A stretch of 64,000 bases of DNA from Pseudomonas arcuscaelestis (GTDB lineage: Bacteria > Pseudomonadota > Gammaproteobacteria > Pseudomonadales > Pseudomonadaceae): contig NZ_JACOPV010000020.1 of NCBI RefSeq assembly GCF_016881005.1, positions 1 to 64,000 of the forward strand, in the 5' to 3' direction. Each line of letters opens with the position of its first letter. The stretch's first letter is position 1. Both the position numbers and the translations under genes were made by a program. The notes under the pieces were generated by a model that was not told the origin of the DNA, made no database searches, and saw nothing but the letters and a program-made list of their open reading frames with translations. Below, piece by piece: positions 27,389 to 37,090 of this stretch.

Positions 27389-29980
27389 ATGGCCGATTGG
27401 CAGTCCCTCGATCCCGAGGCCGCTCGTGAAGCGGAAAAATACGAAAACCCTATTCCTAGCCGTGAGCTGATCCTGCAGCGTCTGGACGAGCGTGGCTCGC
27501 CGGCTGCCCGTGAACAGTTGGTCGAAGAGTTCGGCCTGACCACCGAAGACCAGATCGAAGCCCTGCGCCGCCGCCTGCGAGCAATGGAGCGTGACGGCCA
27601 GTTGATCTATACCCGGCGTGGCACCTATGCCCCGGTTGATAAGCTGGACCTGATCCTTGGGCGCATCTCCGGTCACCGTGATGGCTTCGGTTTCCTGATT
27701 CCGGATGACGGCAGCGACGATCTGTTCCTCAGCCCTGCGCAAATGCGCCTAGTGTTCGACGGCGACCGTGCCCTGGCCAGGGTTTCCGGCCTGGACCGCC
27801 GAGGACGCCGTGAAGGCGTGGTGGTCGAAGTGATCTCCCGTGCCCACGAAACCATCGTCGGTCGTTATTTCGAAGAAGGCGGTATCGGCTTCGTTACCCC
27901 GGACAACCCCAAGGTTCAGCAGGAAGTGCTGATTACCCCGGGTCGTAATGGCGGTGCGAAGATCGGTCAGTTCGTCGAAGTGAAGATCACCCATTGGCCG
28001 ACGCCGCGCTTCCAGCCTCAAGGCGATGTTACCGAAGTGGTCGGTAACTACATGGCGCCGGGCATGGAAATCGACGTTGCTCTGCGCAGCTATGATATCC
28101 CGCACGTCTGGCCTGAGGCGGTGATCAAAGAAGCCCGCAAGCTCAAGCCAGAAGTCGAAGAAAAAGACAAAGAGCATCGCATCGACCTGCGTCATCTGCC
28201 GTTCGTCACCATTGACGGTGAAGATGCTCGCGACTTTGACGATGCGGTCTACTGCGAGAGCCTGGGCAAATTGCGCCTGTTCTCCGGTGGCTGGCGCCTG
28301 TACGTGGCGATTGCCGACGTTTCCAGCTATGTGCGTCTGGGTTCTGCCCTGGATAACGAAGCCCAGGTGCGTGGTAACTCGGTTTACTTCCCCGAGCGCG
28401 TGATTCCGATGCTGCCGGAGGAGCTCTCCAACGGCCTGTGCTCGCTGAATCCGCACGTCGACCGCTTGGCGATGGTCTGTGAAATGACCATTAACAAGTC
28501 CGGGCAGATGGTTGATTACCAGTTCTACGAGGCGGTGATCCACTCCCATGCACGCCTGACCTACAACAAGGTCAGCAGCATGCTCGAGCAGGCGCGTACC
28601 CGTGAGGGCAAGGCGCTGCGCGAGCAGTACAGTGAAGTGGTCCCGGACCTCAAGCAGCTCTATGCCCTGTACAAAGTGCTATTGGCCGCCCGTCACACGC
28701 GTGGCGCCATCGACTTCGAAACCCAGGAAACCCGGATCATCTTCGGTTCCGAGCGCAAGATCGCCGAAATTCGGCCGACGGTGCGTAACGATGCCCACAA
28801 GCTGATCGAAGAGTGCATGCTGGCAGCCAACGTGGCCACTGCCGAGTTCCTCAAGAAGCACGAAATTCCGGCGCTGTACCGTGTTCACGATGGTCCGCCA
28901 CCTGAGCGCCTGGAAAAGCTGCGCGCTTTCCTTGGCGAACTGGGGCTGTCGTTGCACAAAGGCAAGGATGGTCCGTCGCCCAAGGACTACCAGGCCCTGC
29001 TGGCCCAGATCTCTGATCGCCCGGATTTCCACCTGATCCAGACCGTGATGCTGCGCTCCTTGAGCCAGGCGGTGTACAGCGCTGACAACAACGGCCACTT
29101 CGGCCTGAATTACGAGGCGTACACCCACTTCACCTCGCCGATCCGCCGTTATCCGGACTTGCTGACTCACCGCGCTATCCGCAGTGTGATCCGTTCGCGC
29201 CAGGATACGCCGCACGTCAAGCGTGCCGGCGCCCCGAGCATTCCCAAGGCGCGGATCTATCCGTACGACGAGGCGACCCTGGAGCAGCTTGGCGAGCAGT
29301 GCTCGATGAGCGAGCGACGCGCTGACGAGGCCACCCGCGACGTAGTCAACTGGCTCAAGTGCGAGTACATGAAAGACCGCGTCGGCGAAAGCTTCCCGGG
29401 CGTGATCACTGCCGTGACCGGTTTTGGTCTGTTCGTCGAGCTGACCGACATCTACGTCGAAGGCATGGTGCACGTCAGCGCCTTGCCGGGGGATTACTAC
29501 CACTTTGATCCTGTGCACCACCGCTTGGCCGGTGAGCGCACCGGTCGCAGCTTCCGCCTGGGTGACACGGTTGAAGTGCGGGTCATGCGTGTCGATCTCG
29601 AACAGCGCAAGATCGACTTCGAGATGGCCGAAAACACCCTCAAGGCGCCAATCGGTCGCAAGCAGCGTTCCGAAGGCGTGCGCCCGCAGGACGGCAAGCC
29701 TGTCCCGGTGCTCGACAAGGCGGAAGCGCCGAAGGCCGAGCCTGCGCGTCGGAGCAAGAAGAGCGAAACTGCCGAAGCTTATTTCCCTTCGCACGCGGCG
29801 GCGAAAAACGCCGAAGTGCGCAAAAGCCGGGAAATGAAGAAGGCGCTGATGTCCGATGCCAAAAGCTCAAGCGGCAAGTCGTCCTCCAAGGCCGGCAAGT
29901 CGTCTGAGAAGCCGAGCAAGCATCGCAAGGGGCCGCCCAAGGCGAGCTCTGGATCACGTAAACCCAAGGCCAAGTCATGA
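27389..29980 (+). CDS. rnr: Ribonuclease R
   Basis: 863 residues; processive 3'-5' exoribonuclease that can degrade structured RNA, important in RNA quality control and cold. Domains in order: N-terminal helix-turn-helix (about 20-90), two cold-shock domains (about 90-240), RNB catalytic domain (about 260-590, with DGEDARDFDDAVYCE holding the metal-binding Asp residues), S1 domain (about 650-730) and a Lys/Ser-rich basic tail. The Shine-Dalgarno is weak (AAGG at -14). The stop overlaps rlmB (ATGA), a conserved pairing. Confidence 0.96.
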   Translation: MADWQSLDPEAAREAEKYENPIPSRELILQRLDERGSPAAREQLVEEFGLTTEDQIEALRRRLRAMERDGQLIYTRRGTYAPVDKLDLILGRISGHRDGFGFLIPDDGSDDLFLSPAQMRLVFDGDRALARVSGLDRRGRREGVVVEVISRAHETIVGRYFEEGGIGFVTPDNPKVQQEVLITPGRNGGAKIGQFVEVKITHWPTPRFQPQGDVTEVVGNYMAPGMEIDVALRSYDIPHVWPEAVIKEARKLKPEVEEKDKEHRIDLRHLPFVTIDGEDARDFDDAVYCESLGKLRLFSGGWRLYVAIADVSSYVRLGSALDNEAQVRGNSVYFPERVIPMLPEELSNGLCSLNPHVDRLAMVCEMTINKSGQMVDYQFYEAVIHSHARLTYNKVSSMLEQARTREGKALREQYSEVVPDLKQLYALYKVLLAARHTRGAIDFETQETRIIFGSERKIAEIRPTVRNDAHKLIEECMLAANVATAEFLKKHEIPALYRVHDGPPPERLEKLRAFLGELGLSLHKGKDGPSPKDYQALLAQISDRPDFHLIQTVMLRSLSQAVYSADNNGHFGLNYEAYTHFTSPIRRYPDLLTHRAIRSVIRSRQDTPHVKRAGAPSIPKARIYPYDEATLEQLGEQCSMSERRADEATRDVVNWLKCEYMKDRVGESFPGVITAVTGFGLFVELTDIYVEGMVHVSALPGDYYHFDPVHHRLAGERTGRSFRLGDTVEVRVMRVDLEQRKIDFEMAENTLKAPIGRKQRSEGVRPQDGKPVPVLDKAEAPKAEPARRSKKSETAEAYFPSHAAAKNAEVRKSREMKKALMSDAKSSSGKSSSKAGKSSEKPSKHRKGPPKASSGSRKPKAKS

Positions 29981-30726
29981 GTCAGTTGGAAAAAATCTAT
30001 GGCGTTCACGCCGTAGAAGCCCTTTTGCGTCATCACCCCAAGCGGGTCAAGCAGATCTGGCTGTCGGAAGGTCGTAGCGATCCGCGTGTCCAGGTCATCG
30101 TCGACCTGGCCGGGCAAAACCGCGTTGCGGTCGGCCAGGCCGAGCGCCGTGAGATGGACGCCTGGGTCGAAGGCGTGCACCAGGGTGTCGTCGCTGAGGT
30201 CAGCCCGAGCCAGGTGTGGGGCGAGGCAATGCTCGAAGAGCTGCTCGACCGCACTGAGGGCGCACCGTTGATTCTGGTGCTCGACGGCGTCACCGACCCG
30301 CACAATCTGGGTGCCTGCCTGCGTACAGCAGATGCAGCCGGTGCCCTGGCAGTCGTTGTGCCCAAGGACAAGTCGGCAACCCTGACGCCGGCTGTGCGTA
30401 AGGTTGCCTGCGGCGCCGCCGAGGTTATCCCGTTGGTGGCCGTGACCAACCTTGCGCGCACACTGGAGAAGCTCCAGCAGCGTGGCCTGTGGGTCGTCGG
30501 TACGGCCGGTGAGGCCGAGCAGGAGTTGTACCAGCAGGACCTGACCGGGCCGACCATTCTGATCATGGGGGCCGAAGGCAAAGGCATGCGTCGCCTGACC
30601 CGCGAGCACTGCGACTTCCTGGTCAAGCTGCCAATGGCTGGCAGCGTCAGCAGCCTGAACGTGTCGGTGGCCACGGGCGTATGCCTGTTCGAAGCCGTTC
30701 GTCAGCGTAACGTCAAGAAGCAGTAA
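29977..30726 (+). CDS. rlmB: 23S rRNA (Gm2251) 2'-O-methyltransferase RlmB
   Basis: 249 residues of the SpoU/TrmH family. An N-terminal L30e-like substrate domain (about 1-85) is followed by the knotted SPOUT domain with the three family motifs: VLDGVTDPHNLGACLRTADA, ILIMGAEGKGMRRL and LPMAGSVSSLNVSVATGV. Methylates G2251 in the P loop of 23S rRNA. Translationally coupled to rnr. Confidence 0.96.
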   Translation: MSQLEKIYGVHAVEALLRHHPKRVKQIWLSEGRSDPRVQVIVDLAGQNRVAVGQAERREMDAWVEGVHQGVVAEVSPSQVWGEAMLEELLDRTEGAPLILVLDGVTDPHNLGACLRTADAAGALAVVVPKDKSATLTPAVRKVACGAAEVIPLVAVTNLARTLEKLQQRGLWVVGTAGEAEQELYQQDLTGPTILIMGAEGKGMRRLTREHCDFLVKLPMAGSVSSLNVSVATGVCLFEAVRQRNVKKQ

Positions 30727-30819
30727 CAAGCTTCAGGCTGCAAGCCGCAAGGTGTGGTGTTTCCCTGGAAAGTGCACTGATCTTGTGGCTTGCAACTGTT
30801 CAAATCTTCACCAATGACC

Positions 30820-30848
30820 TTGCTTGTCCTTCGGCGCTTCTCTACAAT
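30820..30848 (+). promoter_or_regulatory. Sigma-70 promoter of the rpsF cluster
   Basis: TTGCTT (30820-30825), 17-bp spacer, TACAAT (30843-30848), then TGCGCCC. A GC-rich discriminator fits a growth-rate-controlled ribosomal protein promoter. It leaves a leader of about 110 nt before rpsF. Confidence 0.65.
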
Positions 30849-30917
30849 TGCGCCCCTTGCCATGTCGGCAGGCGTTCACGCGCCTTCAGCCAAGGCAAGA
30901 CATACAGTGTCATTCAC

Positions 30918-30960
30918 TCCTTGTCTGACCACCCTGGTGGCAGACTACAACCCGTAAGGA
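30918..30960 (+). promoter_or_regulatory. rpsF leader resembling the S6:S18 autoregulatory motif
   Basis: A long stem GTCTG-A-CCACC / GGTGG-CAGAC (30923-30945) is enclosed by TCCTT (30918-30922) pairing with AAGGA (30956-30960), the Shine-Dalgarno of rpsF. The 10-nt one-sided bulge TACAACCCGT contains CCG. A CCG bulge and a sequestered Shine-Dalgarno are the known traits of the S6:S18-binding leader that represses rpsF translation. The structure was folded by eye. Confidence 0.65.
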
Positions 30961-30966
30961 GCATTC

Positions 30967-31392
30967 ATGCGTCATTACGAAATCATCTTTCTGGTCCACC
31001 CTGACCAGAGCGAGCAAGTCGGCGGCATGGTTGAGCGTTACACCAAGCTGATCGAAGAAGACGGCGGCAAGATCCACCGTCTGGAAGATTGGGGCCGTCG
31101 TCAACTGGCCTACGCAATCAACAATGTTCACAAGGCTCACTACGTGATGCTGAACGTTGAGTGCACTGGCAAGGCCCTGGCCGAGCTGGAAGACAACTTC
31201 CGCTACAACGATGCCGTGATCCGTAACCTGGTCATCCGTCGCGACGAAGCCGTCACCGGCCAATCCGAGATGCTCAAGGCTGAAGAAAACCGCAGTGAGC
31301 GCCGTGAGCGTCGCGACCGTCCTGAGCATTCTGACAGCGCCGATGGCGATGACAGCAATGACAGCGACAACAGCGATAACGCTGACGAGTAA
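30967..31392 (+). CDS. rpsF: 30S ribosomal protein S6
   Basis: 141 residues, platform protein that binds 16S rRNA together with S18. Starts MRHYEIIFLVHPDQSEQV; the core ends at about 100 and is followed by an acidic Asp/Ser/Asn-rich tail. In E. coli S6 is modified by added C-terminal Glu residues; this tail differs but is equally acidic. First gene of rpsF-rpsR-DUF2232-rplI. Confidence 0.97.
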   Translation: MRHYEIIFLVHPDQSEQVGGMVERYTKLIEEDGGKIHRLEDWGRRQLAYAINNVHKAHYVMLNVECTGKALAELEDNFRYNDAVIRNLVIRRDEAVTGQSEMLKAEENRSERRERRDRPEHSDSADGDDSNDSDNSDNADE

Positions 31393-31420
31393 TCCACGGA
31401 CCTTTTGAGGAGCCTATTAC

Positions 31421-31651
31421 ATGGCACGTTTCTTCCGTCGTCGTAAATTCTGCCGCTTCACTGCTGAAGACGTGAAAGAGATCGATTACAAAGATCTCAA
31501 CACCCTGAAAGCTTACGTATCCGAAACCGGCAAGATCGTTCCAAGCCGTATCACCGGTACCAAAGCTCGTTATCAGCGTCAGCTGGCTACCGCTATCAAG
31601 CGCGCCCGCTTCCTGGCCCTGCTGCCCTACACCGACAGCCACGGCCGCTGA
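31421..31651 (+). CDS. rpsR: 30S ribosomal protein S18
   Basis: 76 residues, starting MARFFRRRKFCRF and ending in the basic RNA-binding region RARFLALLPYTDSHGR. Partner of S6 on the platform and, with it, the presumed ligand of the rpsF leader. GAGGAG precedes the ATG. Confidence 0.97.
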   Translation: MARFFRRRKFCRFTAEDVKEIDYKDLNTLKAYVSETGKIVPSRITGTKARYQRQLATAIKRARFLALLPYTDSHGR

Positions 31652-31687
31652 GACCGGGTCGTCGACAGGTAGCAAAGGATAGAATGC

Positions 31688-32587
31688 ATGCGTGCCTTAG
31701 CTGATTTCATCATGCGCGGTCGCGTGCAAGCCACCCTGGTGGTGGTGGGTTGTGCGGCGTTGCCGCTGTTGTTCTGGTTGAGTGCCGCCGCTGGGAGCCT
31801 GGTGTTCCTGCGGCGCGGTTTCAAGGACGCCTCCGCAGTCCTCGCCTGGGCATTATTGCCGGCGTTGGTGTGGTGGTTCTTCGGCGAGCCGCGCACCTTG
31901 ATGGTGTTGCTGGGTACGCTGGGTCTGGCTGCGCTGTTGCGCGCCGGACAGTCCTGGAACCGGGTGCTGTTGTTCAGCATCGCGATGGGCCTGGTGTATG
32001 GGGTTGTTCTGGGTTCGGTGTTCCGCGAACCGATCGAAGCGCTTGCTGGCGTGCTTGAAAAAGCCCTGCCGCAGATGCTCGACGGTCTCTACCAACAATT
32101 GTCGGTAGAAGAGCGGGCCCGCCTGGGTAGCTTGATCGCACCTGTGCTCATTGGCCTGATAGCGGCATTGATGCAAGCCGTCAGTGTGCTGGCCCTGATG
32201 TTGGGTCGTTACTGGCAGGCAGTGTTGTATAACCCGGGAGGTTTTGGTCGCGAGTTTCAAGCGGTCAGGCTTCCTCTGGTGCCAACGCTGGTATTGGTGG
32301 TGCTCATGCTGGTGGGACCGAATTTCGGTTCTGAACTGGCGATGTTGACGCCGCTGTGCAGCGTGCCGCTGATGTTCGCAGGGCTTGCCCTGATGCATGG
32401 GCTGGTGGCGCAAGGTCGACTGGGCAAGTTCTGGTTGGTCGGGATGTACGTGACACTCCTGCTGTTTATGCAGCTGACTTATCCGTTGCTCGTGGTTTTG
32501 GCCATTGTCGACAGCCTGATTGATTTTCGCGGTCGCAAGGCACCCCCTAAAGGTGCTGACAACGATTCCGCGAACGGTGAAGGTTAA
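31688..32587 (+). CDS. DUF2232-type polytopic membrane protein
   Basis: 299 residues with about eight hydrophobic segments and a short charged C-terminus; no catalytic motif is visible. A membrane protein of this type sits between rpsR and rplI in Pseudomonas as a rule, so it belongs to the ribosomal operon in arrangement though not obviously in function. AAAGGATA precedes the start. Function unknown. Confidence 0.8.
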   Translation: MRALADFIMRGRVQATLVVVGCAALPLLFWLSAAAGSLVFLRRGFKDASAVLAWALLPALVWWFFGEPRTLMVLLGTLGLAALLRAGQSWNRVLLFSIAMGLVYGVVLGSVFREPIEALAGVLEKALPQMLDGLYQQLSVEERARLGSLIAPVLIGLIAALMQAVSVLALMLGRYWQAVLYNPGGFGREFQAVRLPLVPTLVLVVLMLVGPNFGSELAMLTPLCSVPLMFAGLALMHGLVAQGRLGKFWLVGMYVTLLLFMQLTYPLLVVLAIVDSLIDFRGRKAPPKGADNDSANGEG

Positions 32588-32608
32588 AAGTTAAGAGGTT
32601 TATACCAA

Positions 32609-33055
32609 ATGGAACTGATCCTGCTGGAAAAAGTCGCCAACCTGGGCAACCTGGGCGACAAGGTAAATGTTAAGGCCGGTTACGGTCGTAACTTCCTGCT
32701 GCCATTCGGCAAGGCTACCGCTGCGACCGCCGCCAACCTGGCTGCGTTCGAAGAGCGTCGTGCCGAGCTGGAAAAACTGGCTGCAGACAAAAAAGCTTCG
32801 GCTGAAACCCGCGCTGCCCAACTGGCCGAGCTGGAAGTGACCATCACTGCCACCGCCGGTGACGAAGGCAAGCTGTTCGGTTCGATCGGCACCCACGACA
32901 TCGCTGACGCTCTGACCGCCTCCGGCGTTGAAGTGGCCAAAGCTGAAGTTCGTCTGCCGAACGGCACCATCCGTAACGTCGGCGAATACGACGTTGCCGT
33001 GCACCTGCACAGCGACGTTGAAGCCACCGTTCGCGTGGTTGTTGTCGCAGCCTAA
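32609..33055 (+). CDS. rplI: 50S ribosomal protein L9
   Basis: 148 residues. N-terminal rRNA-binding domain (MELILLEKVANLGNLGDKVNVKAGYGRNFLLP) joined by a long helix (about 40-75) to the C-terminal domain. Binds 23S rRNA near L1 and extends from the ribosome surface. Last gene of the cluster; a strong terminator follows. Confidence 0.97.
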   Translation: MELILLEKVANLGNLGDKVNVKAGYGRNFLLPFGKATAATAANLAAFEERRAELEKLAADKKASAETRAAQLAELEVTITATAGDEGKLFGSIGTHDIADALTASGVEVAKAEVRLPNGTIRNVGEYDVAVHLHSDVEATVRVVVVAA

Positions 33056-33100
33056 GCTGTACCAATCGGCTAGCACCTTGAGTGTCAGCCGGTTAACATC

Positions 33101-33141
33101 GGGCACGATCCTGCTTTGCAGGTCGTGCCCTTTGTCTTTTT
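33101..33141 (+). terminator. Terminator of the rpsF-rplI operon
   Basis: GGGCACGA-t-CCTGC-ttt-GCAGG-TCGTGCCC (33101-33130) followed by TTTGTCTTTTT, just before dnaB. Confidence 0.9.
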
Positions 33142-33165
33142 CATCACCCTGATTCCTGCGTGGCC

Positions 33166-34563
33166 ATGAACGAGATTACCGCCCCCGAGCAATATGATCT
33201 GCAAACCTCTGCCCTGAAGGTGCCTCCGCATTCCATCGAGGCCGAACAGGCCGTGCTCGGTGGCCTGATGCTGGACAACAACGCCTGGGAACGAGTGCTC
33301 GATCAAGTTTCTGACGGCGATTTCTACCGGCATGACCACCGTCTGATCTTCCGCGCCATCCATAAGCTTGCTGACCTGAACGCCCCGTTCGACGTGGTGA
33401 CGCTGCACGAGCAGTTGGACAAGGAAGGTGTCAGTTCGCAAGTCGGTGGCCTGGGTTACTTGGGCGAGTTGGCCAAGAACACCCCATCGGTAGCCAACAT
33501 CAAAGCCTATGCCGCGATCATCCGCGAACGGGCAACGCTGCGTCAGTTGATCAGCATCAGCAACGAGATTGCCGATAGCGCCTTCAACCCGCAGGGGCGT
33601 AATGCGGCAGAGATTCTCGATGAAGCCGAGCGACAGATCTTCCAGATCGCAGAGGCACGGCCGAAAACCGGTGGCCCGGTAGGGGTCAATGACCTGCTTA
33701 CCAAGGCCATCGACCGTATCGATACCTTGTTCAATACCGATAGCGCCATTACCGGCCTGTCCACCGGCTATACCGACCTCGATGAGAAGACCAGCGGCCT
33801 GCAGCCAGCTGACTTGATCATCGTTGCTGGCCGTCCGTCCATGGGTAAGACCACCTTTGCCATGAACCTGGTCGAAAACGCCGTGTTGCGTAGCGACAAG
33901 GCGGTGTTGGTCTACTCCCTGGAGATGCCAGGCGAATCGCTGATCATGCGTATGCTGTCGTCCCTGGGGCGCATCGACCAGACCAAGGTGCGTTCCGGTC
34001 AGTTGGAAGACGATGACTGGCCGCGCCTGACCTCAGCGGTCAACCTGCTCAACGACCGTAAGCTGTTCATCGACGATACCGCAGGCATCAGCCCTTCGGA
34101 GATGCGTGCGCGTACCCGCCGCCTGGTGCGTGAGCATGGTGAAGTGGGCCTGATCATGATCGACTACCTGCAATTGATGCAGATTCCAGGTTCCAGCGGT
34201 GACAACCGTACCAACGAGATTTCCGAGATCTCGCGCTCGCTCAAGGCCCTGGCCAAGGAATTCAATTGCCCGGTCGTGGCACTGTCGCAGCTCAACCGTT
34301 CCCTTGAGCAGCGGCCGAACAAGCGCCCGGTGAACTCCGACTTGCGTGAATCGGGTGCGATCGAGCAGGACGCCGACGTCATCATGTTCGTATACCGTGA
34401 TGAGGTCTATCACCCGGAAACCGAGCATAAAGGCATCGCCGAAATCATCATCGGCAAGCAGCGGAACGGGCCGATCGGGTTTATTCGCCTGGCCTTCATC
34501 GGCAAGTACACGCGCTTTGAGAACCTGGCGCCGGGTAGTTACAACTTCGACGACGACGAGTAA
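33166..34563 (+). CDS. dnaB: Replicative DNA helicase DnaB
   Basis: 465 residues. The N-terminal primase-interacting domain (about 20-120) is followed by a RecA-like ATPase with Walker A GRPSMGKTTFAMN, Walker B LIMIDYLQLM and the arginine-finger region EQRPNKRPVNSDLRESGAIEQ. Hexameric 5'-3' helicase at the fork. A GTG at 33160 is in frame two codons earlier; MNEITAPEQYDL fits the family start better. No intein. Confidence 0.97.
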   Translation: MNEITAPEQYDLQTSALKVPPHSIEAEQAVLGGLMLDNNAWERVLDQVSDGDFYRHDHRLIFRAIHKLADLNAPFDVVTLHEQLDKEGVSSQVGGLGYLGELAKNTPSVANIKAYAAIIRERATLRQLISISNEIADSAFNPQGRNAAEILDEAERQIFQIAEARPKTGGPVGVNDLLTKAIDRIDTLFNTDSAITGLSTGYTDLDEKTSGLQPADLIIVAGRPSMGKTTFAMNLVENAVLRSDKAVLVYSLEMPGESLIMRMLSSLGRIDQTKVRSGQLEDDDWPRLTSAVNLLNDRKLFIDDTAGISPSEMRARTRRLVREHGEVGLIMIDYLQLMQIPGSSGDNRTNEISEISRSLKALAKEFNCPVVALSQLNRSLEQRPNKRPVNSDLRESGAIEQDADVIMFVYRDEVYHPETEHKGIAEIIIGKQRNGPIGFIRLAFIGKYTRFENLAPGSYNFDDDE

Positions 34564-34574
34564 GCCAATTCGAG

Positions 34575-34601
34575 CAATTCCGACCTTTAACGTCGGAATT
34601 G
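34575..34601 (+). terminator. Hairpin after dnaB
   Basis: CAATTCCGAC-ctttaac-GTCGGAATTG, a perfect 10-bp stem, followed by an A/T-rich stretch (GTCAAAATTT) rather than a pure T tract. Confidence 0.6.
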
Positions 34602-34663
34602 GTCAAAATTTGTGCTATATTCCGCGCCCGCGATTTTTCATCGATTAGCCACCGGTCACTGAC

Positions 34664-36967
34664 ATGCAAGCAGCCAAACCACTTTTCGACTATCCCAAGT
34701 ACTGGGCCGAATGCTTCGGACCAGCACCGTTCCTGCCAATGAGCAGGGAGGAGATGGATCAGCTCGGCTGGGATTCCTGCGACATCATCATCGTGACCGG
34801 TGATGCCTACGTCGATCATCCGTCGTTCGGCATGGCGATCATTGGCCGCCTGCTTGAAGCCCAAGGCTTTCGCGTGGGCATCATTGCCCAGCCGAACTGG
34901 CAGTCCAAAGACGACTTCATGAAGCTTGGCGAGCCGAACCTGTTTTTCGGCGTCGCGGCCGGCAACATGGACTCGATGATCAACCGCTACACCGCCGACA
35001 AAAAGATTCGCTCCGACGACGCCTACACGCCGGGCGGCCTGGCCGGCAAGCGTCCGGACCGCGCGAGCCTGGTCTACAGCCAGCGCTGCAAGGAAGCCTA
35101 CAAGCATGTGCCTATCGTGCTGGGTGGTATCGAAGCCTCCCTGCGCCGTATCGCTCACTACGACTACTGGCAGGACAAGGTTCGTCATTCGATCCTGATC
35201 GACGCCTGTGCCGATATCCTGCTGTACGGCAACGCCGAGCGCGCCATCGTGGAAGTCGCCCAGCGCCTGTCCTTTGGCCAGAAGATCGAAGACATCACTG
35301 ATATTCGGGGCACGGCTTTCATTCGACGCGACACGCCGCAAGGCTGGTTCGAAGTCGACTCCACGCGTATCGACCGTCCGGGCAAGATCGACAAGATCAT
35401 CAACCCGTACGTTAACACCCAGGACACCCAGGCCTGCGCCATCGAGCAGGAAAAAGGTCCGGACGAAGATCCCAACGAAGCCAGGGTCGTACAGATTCTG
35501 GACAGCCCGCGCATGACCCGTGACAAAACGGTCATTCGTCTGCCATCGTTCGAAAAGGTCCGTGCGGATGCCGTGCTCTATGCCCACGCCAACCGGGTGT
35601 TACACCTGGAGACCAACCCGGGCAATGCCCGCGCGCTGGTACAGAAGCACGGTGAGGTTGATGTATGGTTCAACCCGCCACCCATTCCGATGACCACCGA
35701 AGAAATGGACTATGTGTTCGGCATGCCCTATGCGCGCATCCCGCACCCGGCGTATGGCAAGGAGAAAATTCCGGCCTACGACATGATCCGTTTTTCGGTG
35801 AACATCATGCGCGGCTGCTTCGGCGGTTGCACCTTCTGCTCGATCACCGAGCACGAAGGACGCATCATCCAGAACCGATCCCACGATTCGATCATTCGTG
35901 AAATCGAAGAAATTCGCGACAAGGTTCCAGGTTTTACCGGTGTCATTTCCGACCTCGGTGGCCCTACCGCGAACATGTACCGTATTGCCTGCAAGAGCCC
36001 CGAAATCGAATCGGCGTGCCGCAAGCCATCGTGCGTGTTCCCGGGTATCTGCCCGAACCTGAACACCGACCACTCGGCCCTGATCAAGCTGTATCGCAGC
36101 GCACGTGAACTGCCAGGGGTGAAAAAGATCCTCATCGCTTCCGGCCTGCGTTACGACCTGGCGGTGGAATCGCCGGAGTACGTCAAGGAACTGGTGACCC
36201 ACCACGTTGGCGGCTACCTGAAAATTGCTCCGGAGCACACCGAGGAAGGCCCGCTGAATCAGATGATGAAGCCGGGTATTGGCAGCTACGACCGCTTCAA
36301 GCGCATGTTCGAGAAGTACTCAAAAGAGGCAGGTAAAGAACAGTACCTGATCCCGTACTTCATCGCCGCGCATCCGGGTACCACCGACGAAGACATGATG
36401 AACCTTGCCTTGTGGCTCAAGGGCAATGGTTTCCGTGCCGACCAAGTGCAGGCGTTCTACCCGTCGCCGATGGCCTCGGCCACGGCCATGTACCATTCCG
36501 GCAAGAACCCGCTGCGCAAGGTTACCTACAAGAGTGATCCAGTAACCATCGTCAAGAGTGAGCAGCAGCGTCGCCTGCACAAGGCGTTCCTGCGCTATCA
36601 CGACCCGAAAGGCTGGCCGATGCTGCGTGAAGCACTGGAACGCATGGGGCGTGCCGACCTCATTGGTCCAGGCAAGCACCAGCTGATCCCGCTGCACCAG
36701 CCGTCTACCGACAGCTACCAGAGTGCTCGACGCAAGAACTCCACGCCAGCGGGTAGCCACAAAGTGGCCAAGGAGCAGAAGATCCTTACCCAGCACACGG
36801 GTTTGCCACCGCGCGCCAGCGACGGCTCAAATCCGTGGGACAAGCGCGAGCAAGCCAAGGCTGCGGCATTTGCCCGCAACCAGCAGGCCGCCAAAGAGCG
36901 TAAAGAAGCTGCCAAAGGCGGTAAGGGCGGTAAGAAGCCCGCCCGCCAACCGGCAGTGCCACGCTAG
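34664..36967 (+). CDS. ygiQ: YgiQ-family radical SAM protein
   Basis: 767 residues, single gene. The N-terminal DUF3362-associated region is followed by the radical SAM core with CFGGCTFCS (C-x3-C-x2-C) binding the 4Fe-4S cluster, and a C-terminal region ending in a Lys/Ala/Gly-rich tail. Members are widespread but the substrate is unknown. The segment FPGICPNLNTDHSALIKL and KIAPEHTEEGPLNQMMKPG are typical of the family. No partner gene is adjacent. Confidence 0.9.
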   Translation: MQAAKPLFDYPKYWAECFGPAPFLPMSREEMDQLGWDSCDIIIVTGDAYVDHPSFGMAIIGRLLEAQGFRVGIIAQPNWQSKDDFMKLGEPNLFFGVAAGNMDSMINRYTADKKIRSDDAYTPGGLAGKRPDRASLVYSQRCKEAYKHVPIVLGGIEASLRRIAHYDYWQDKVRHSILIDACADILLYGNAERAIVEVAQRLSFGQKIEDITDIRGTAFIRRDTPQGWFEVDSTRIDRPGKIDKIINPYVNTQDTQACAIEQEKGPDEDPNEARVVQILDSPRMTRDKTVIRLPSFEKVRADAVLYAHANRVLHLETNPGNARALVQKHGEVDVWFNPPPIPMTTEEMDYVFGMPYARIPHPAYGKEKIPAYDMIRFSVNIMRGCFGGCTFCSITEHEGRIIQNRSHDSIIREIEEIRDKVPGFTGVISDLGGPTANMYRIACKSPEIESACRKPSCVFPGICPNLNTDHSALIKLYRSARELPGVKKILIASGLRYDLAVESPEYVKELVTHHVGGYLKIAPEHTEEGPLNQMMKPGIGSYDRFKRMFEKYSKEAGKEQYLIPYFIAAHPGTTDEDMMNLALWLKGNGFRADQVQAFYPSPMASATAMYHSGKNPLRKVTYKSDPVTIVKSEQQRRLHKAFLRYHDPKGWPMLREALERMGRADLIGPGKHQLIPLHQPSTDSYQSARRKNSTPAGSHKVAKEQKILTQHTGLPPRASDGSNPWDKREQAKAAAFARNQQAAKERKEAAKGGKGGKKPARQPAVPR

Positions 36968-36982
36968 TCAGCATTTCCCTGG

Positions 36983-37008
36983 GAATGGGAGCGGGCTTGC
37001 CCCGCGAT
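36983..37008. repeat. Single REP element
   Basis: Contains GAGCGGGCTTGCCCCGCGAT, the REP core of P. putida-type genomes, 15 bp past the ygiQ stop; the same core occurs as an inverted pair at 42022-42079 and singly at 60689-60713. Confidence 0.75.
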
Positions 37009-37090
37009 GAGGCCAGCGCACCCTGCAACAAAAAGGGGGTGCCGGATCACGTTGTTCCCGTGCAGTTTTTTCTGGAAAAGCCTCATATCT

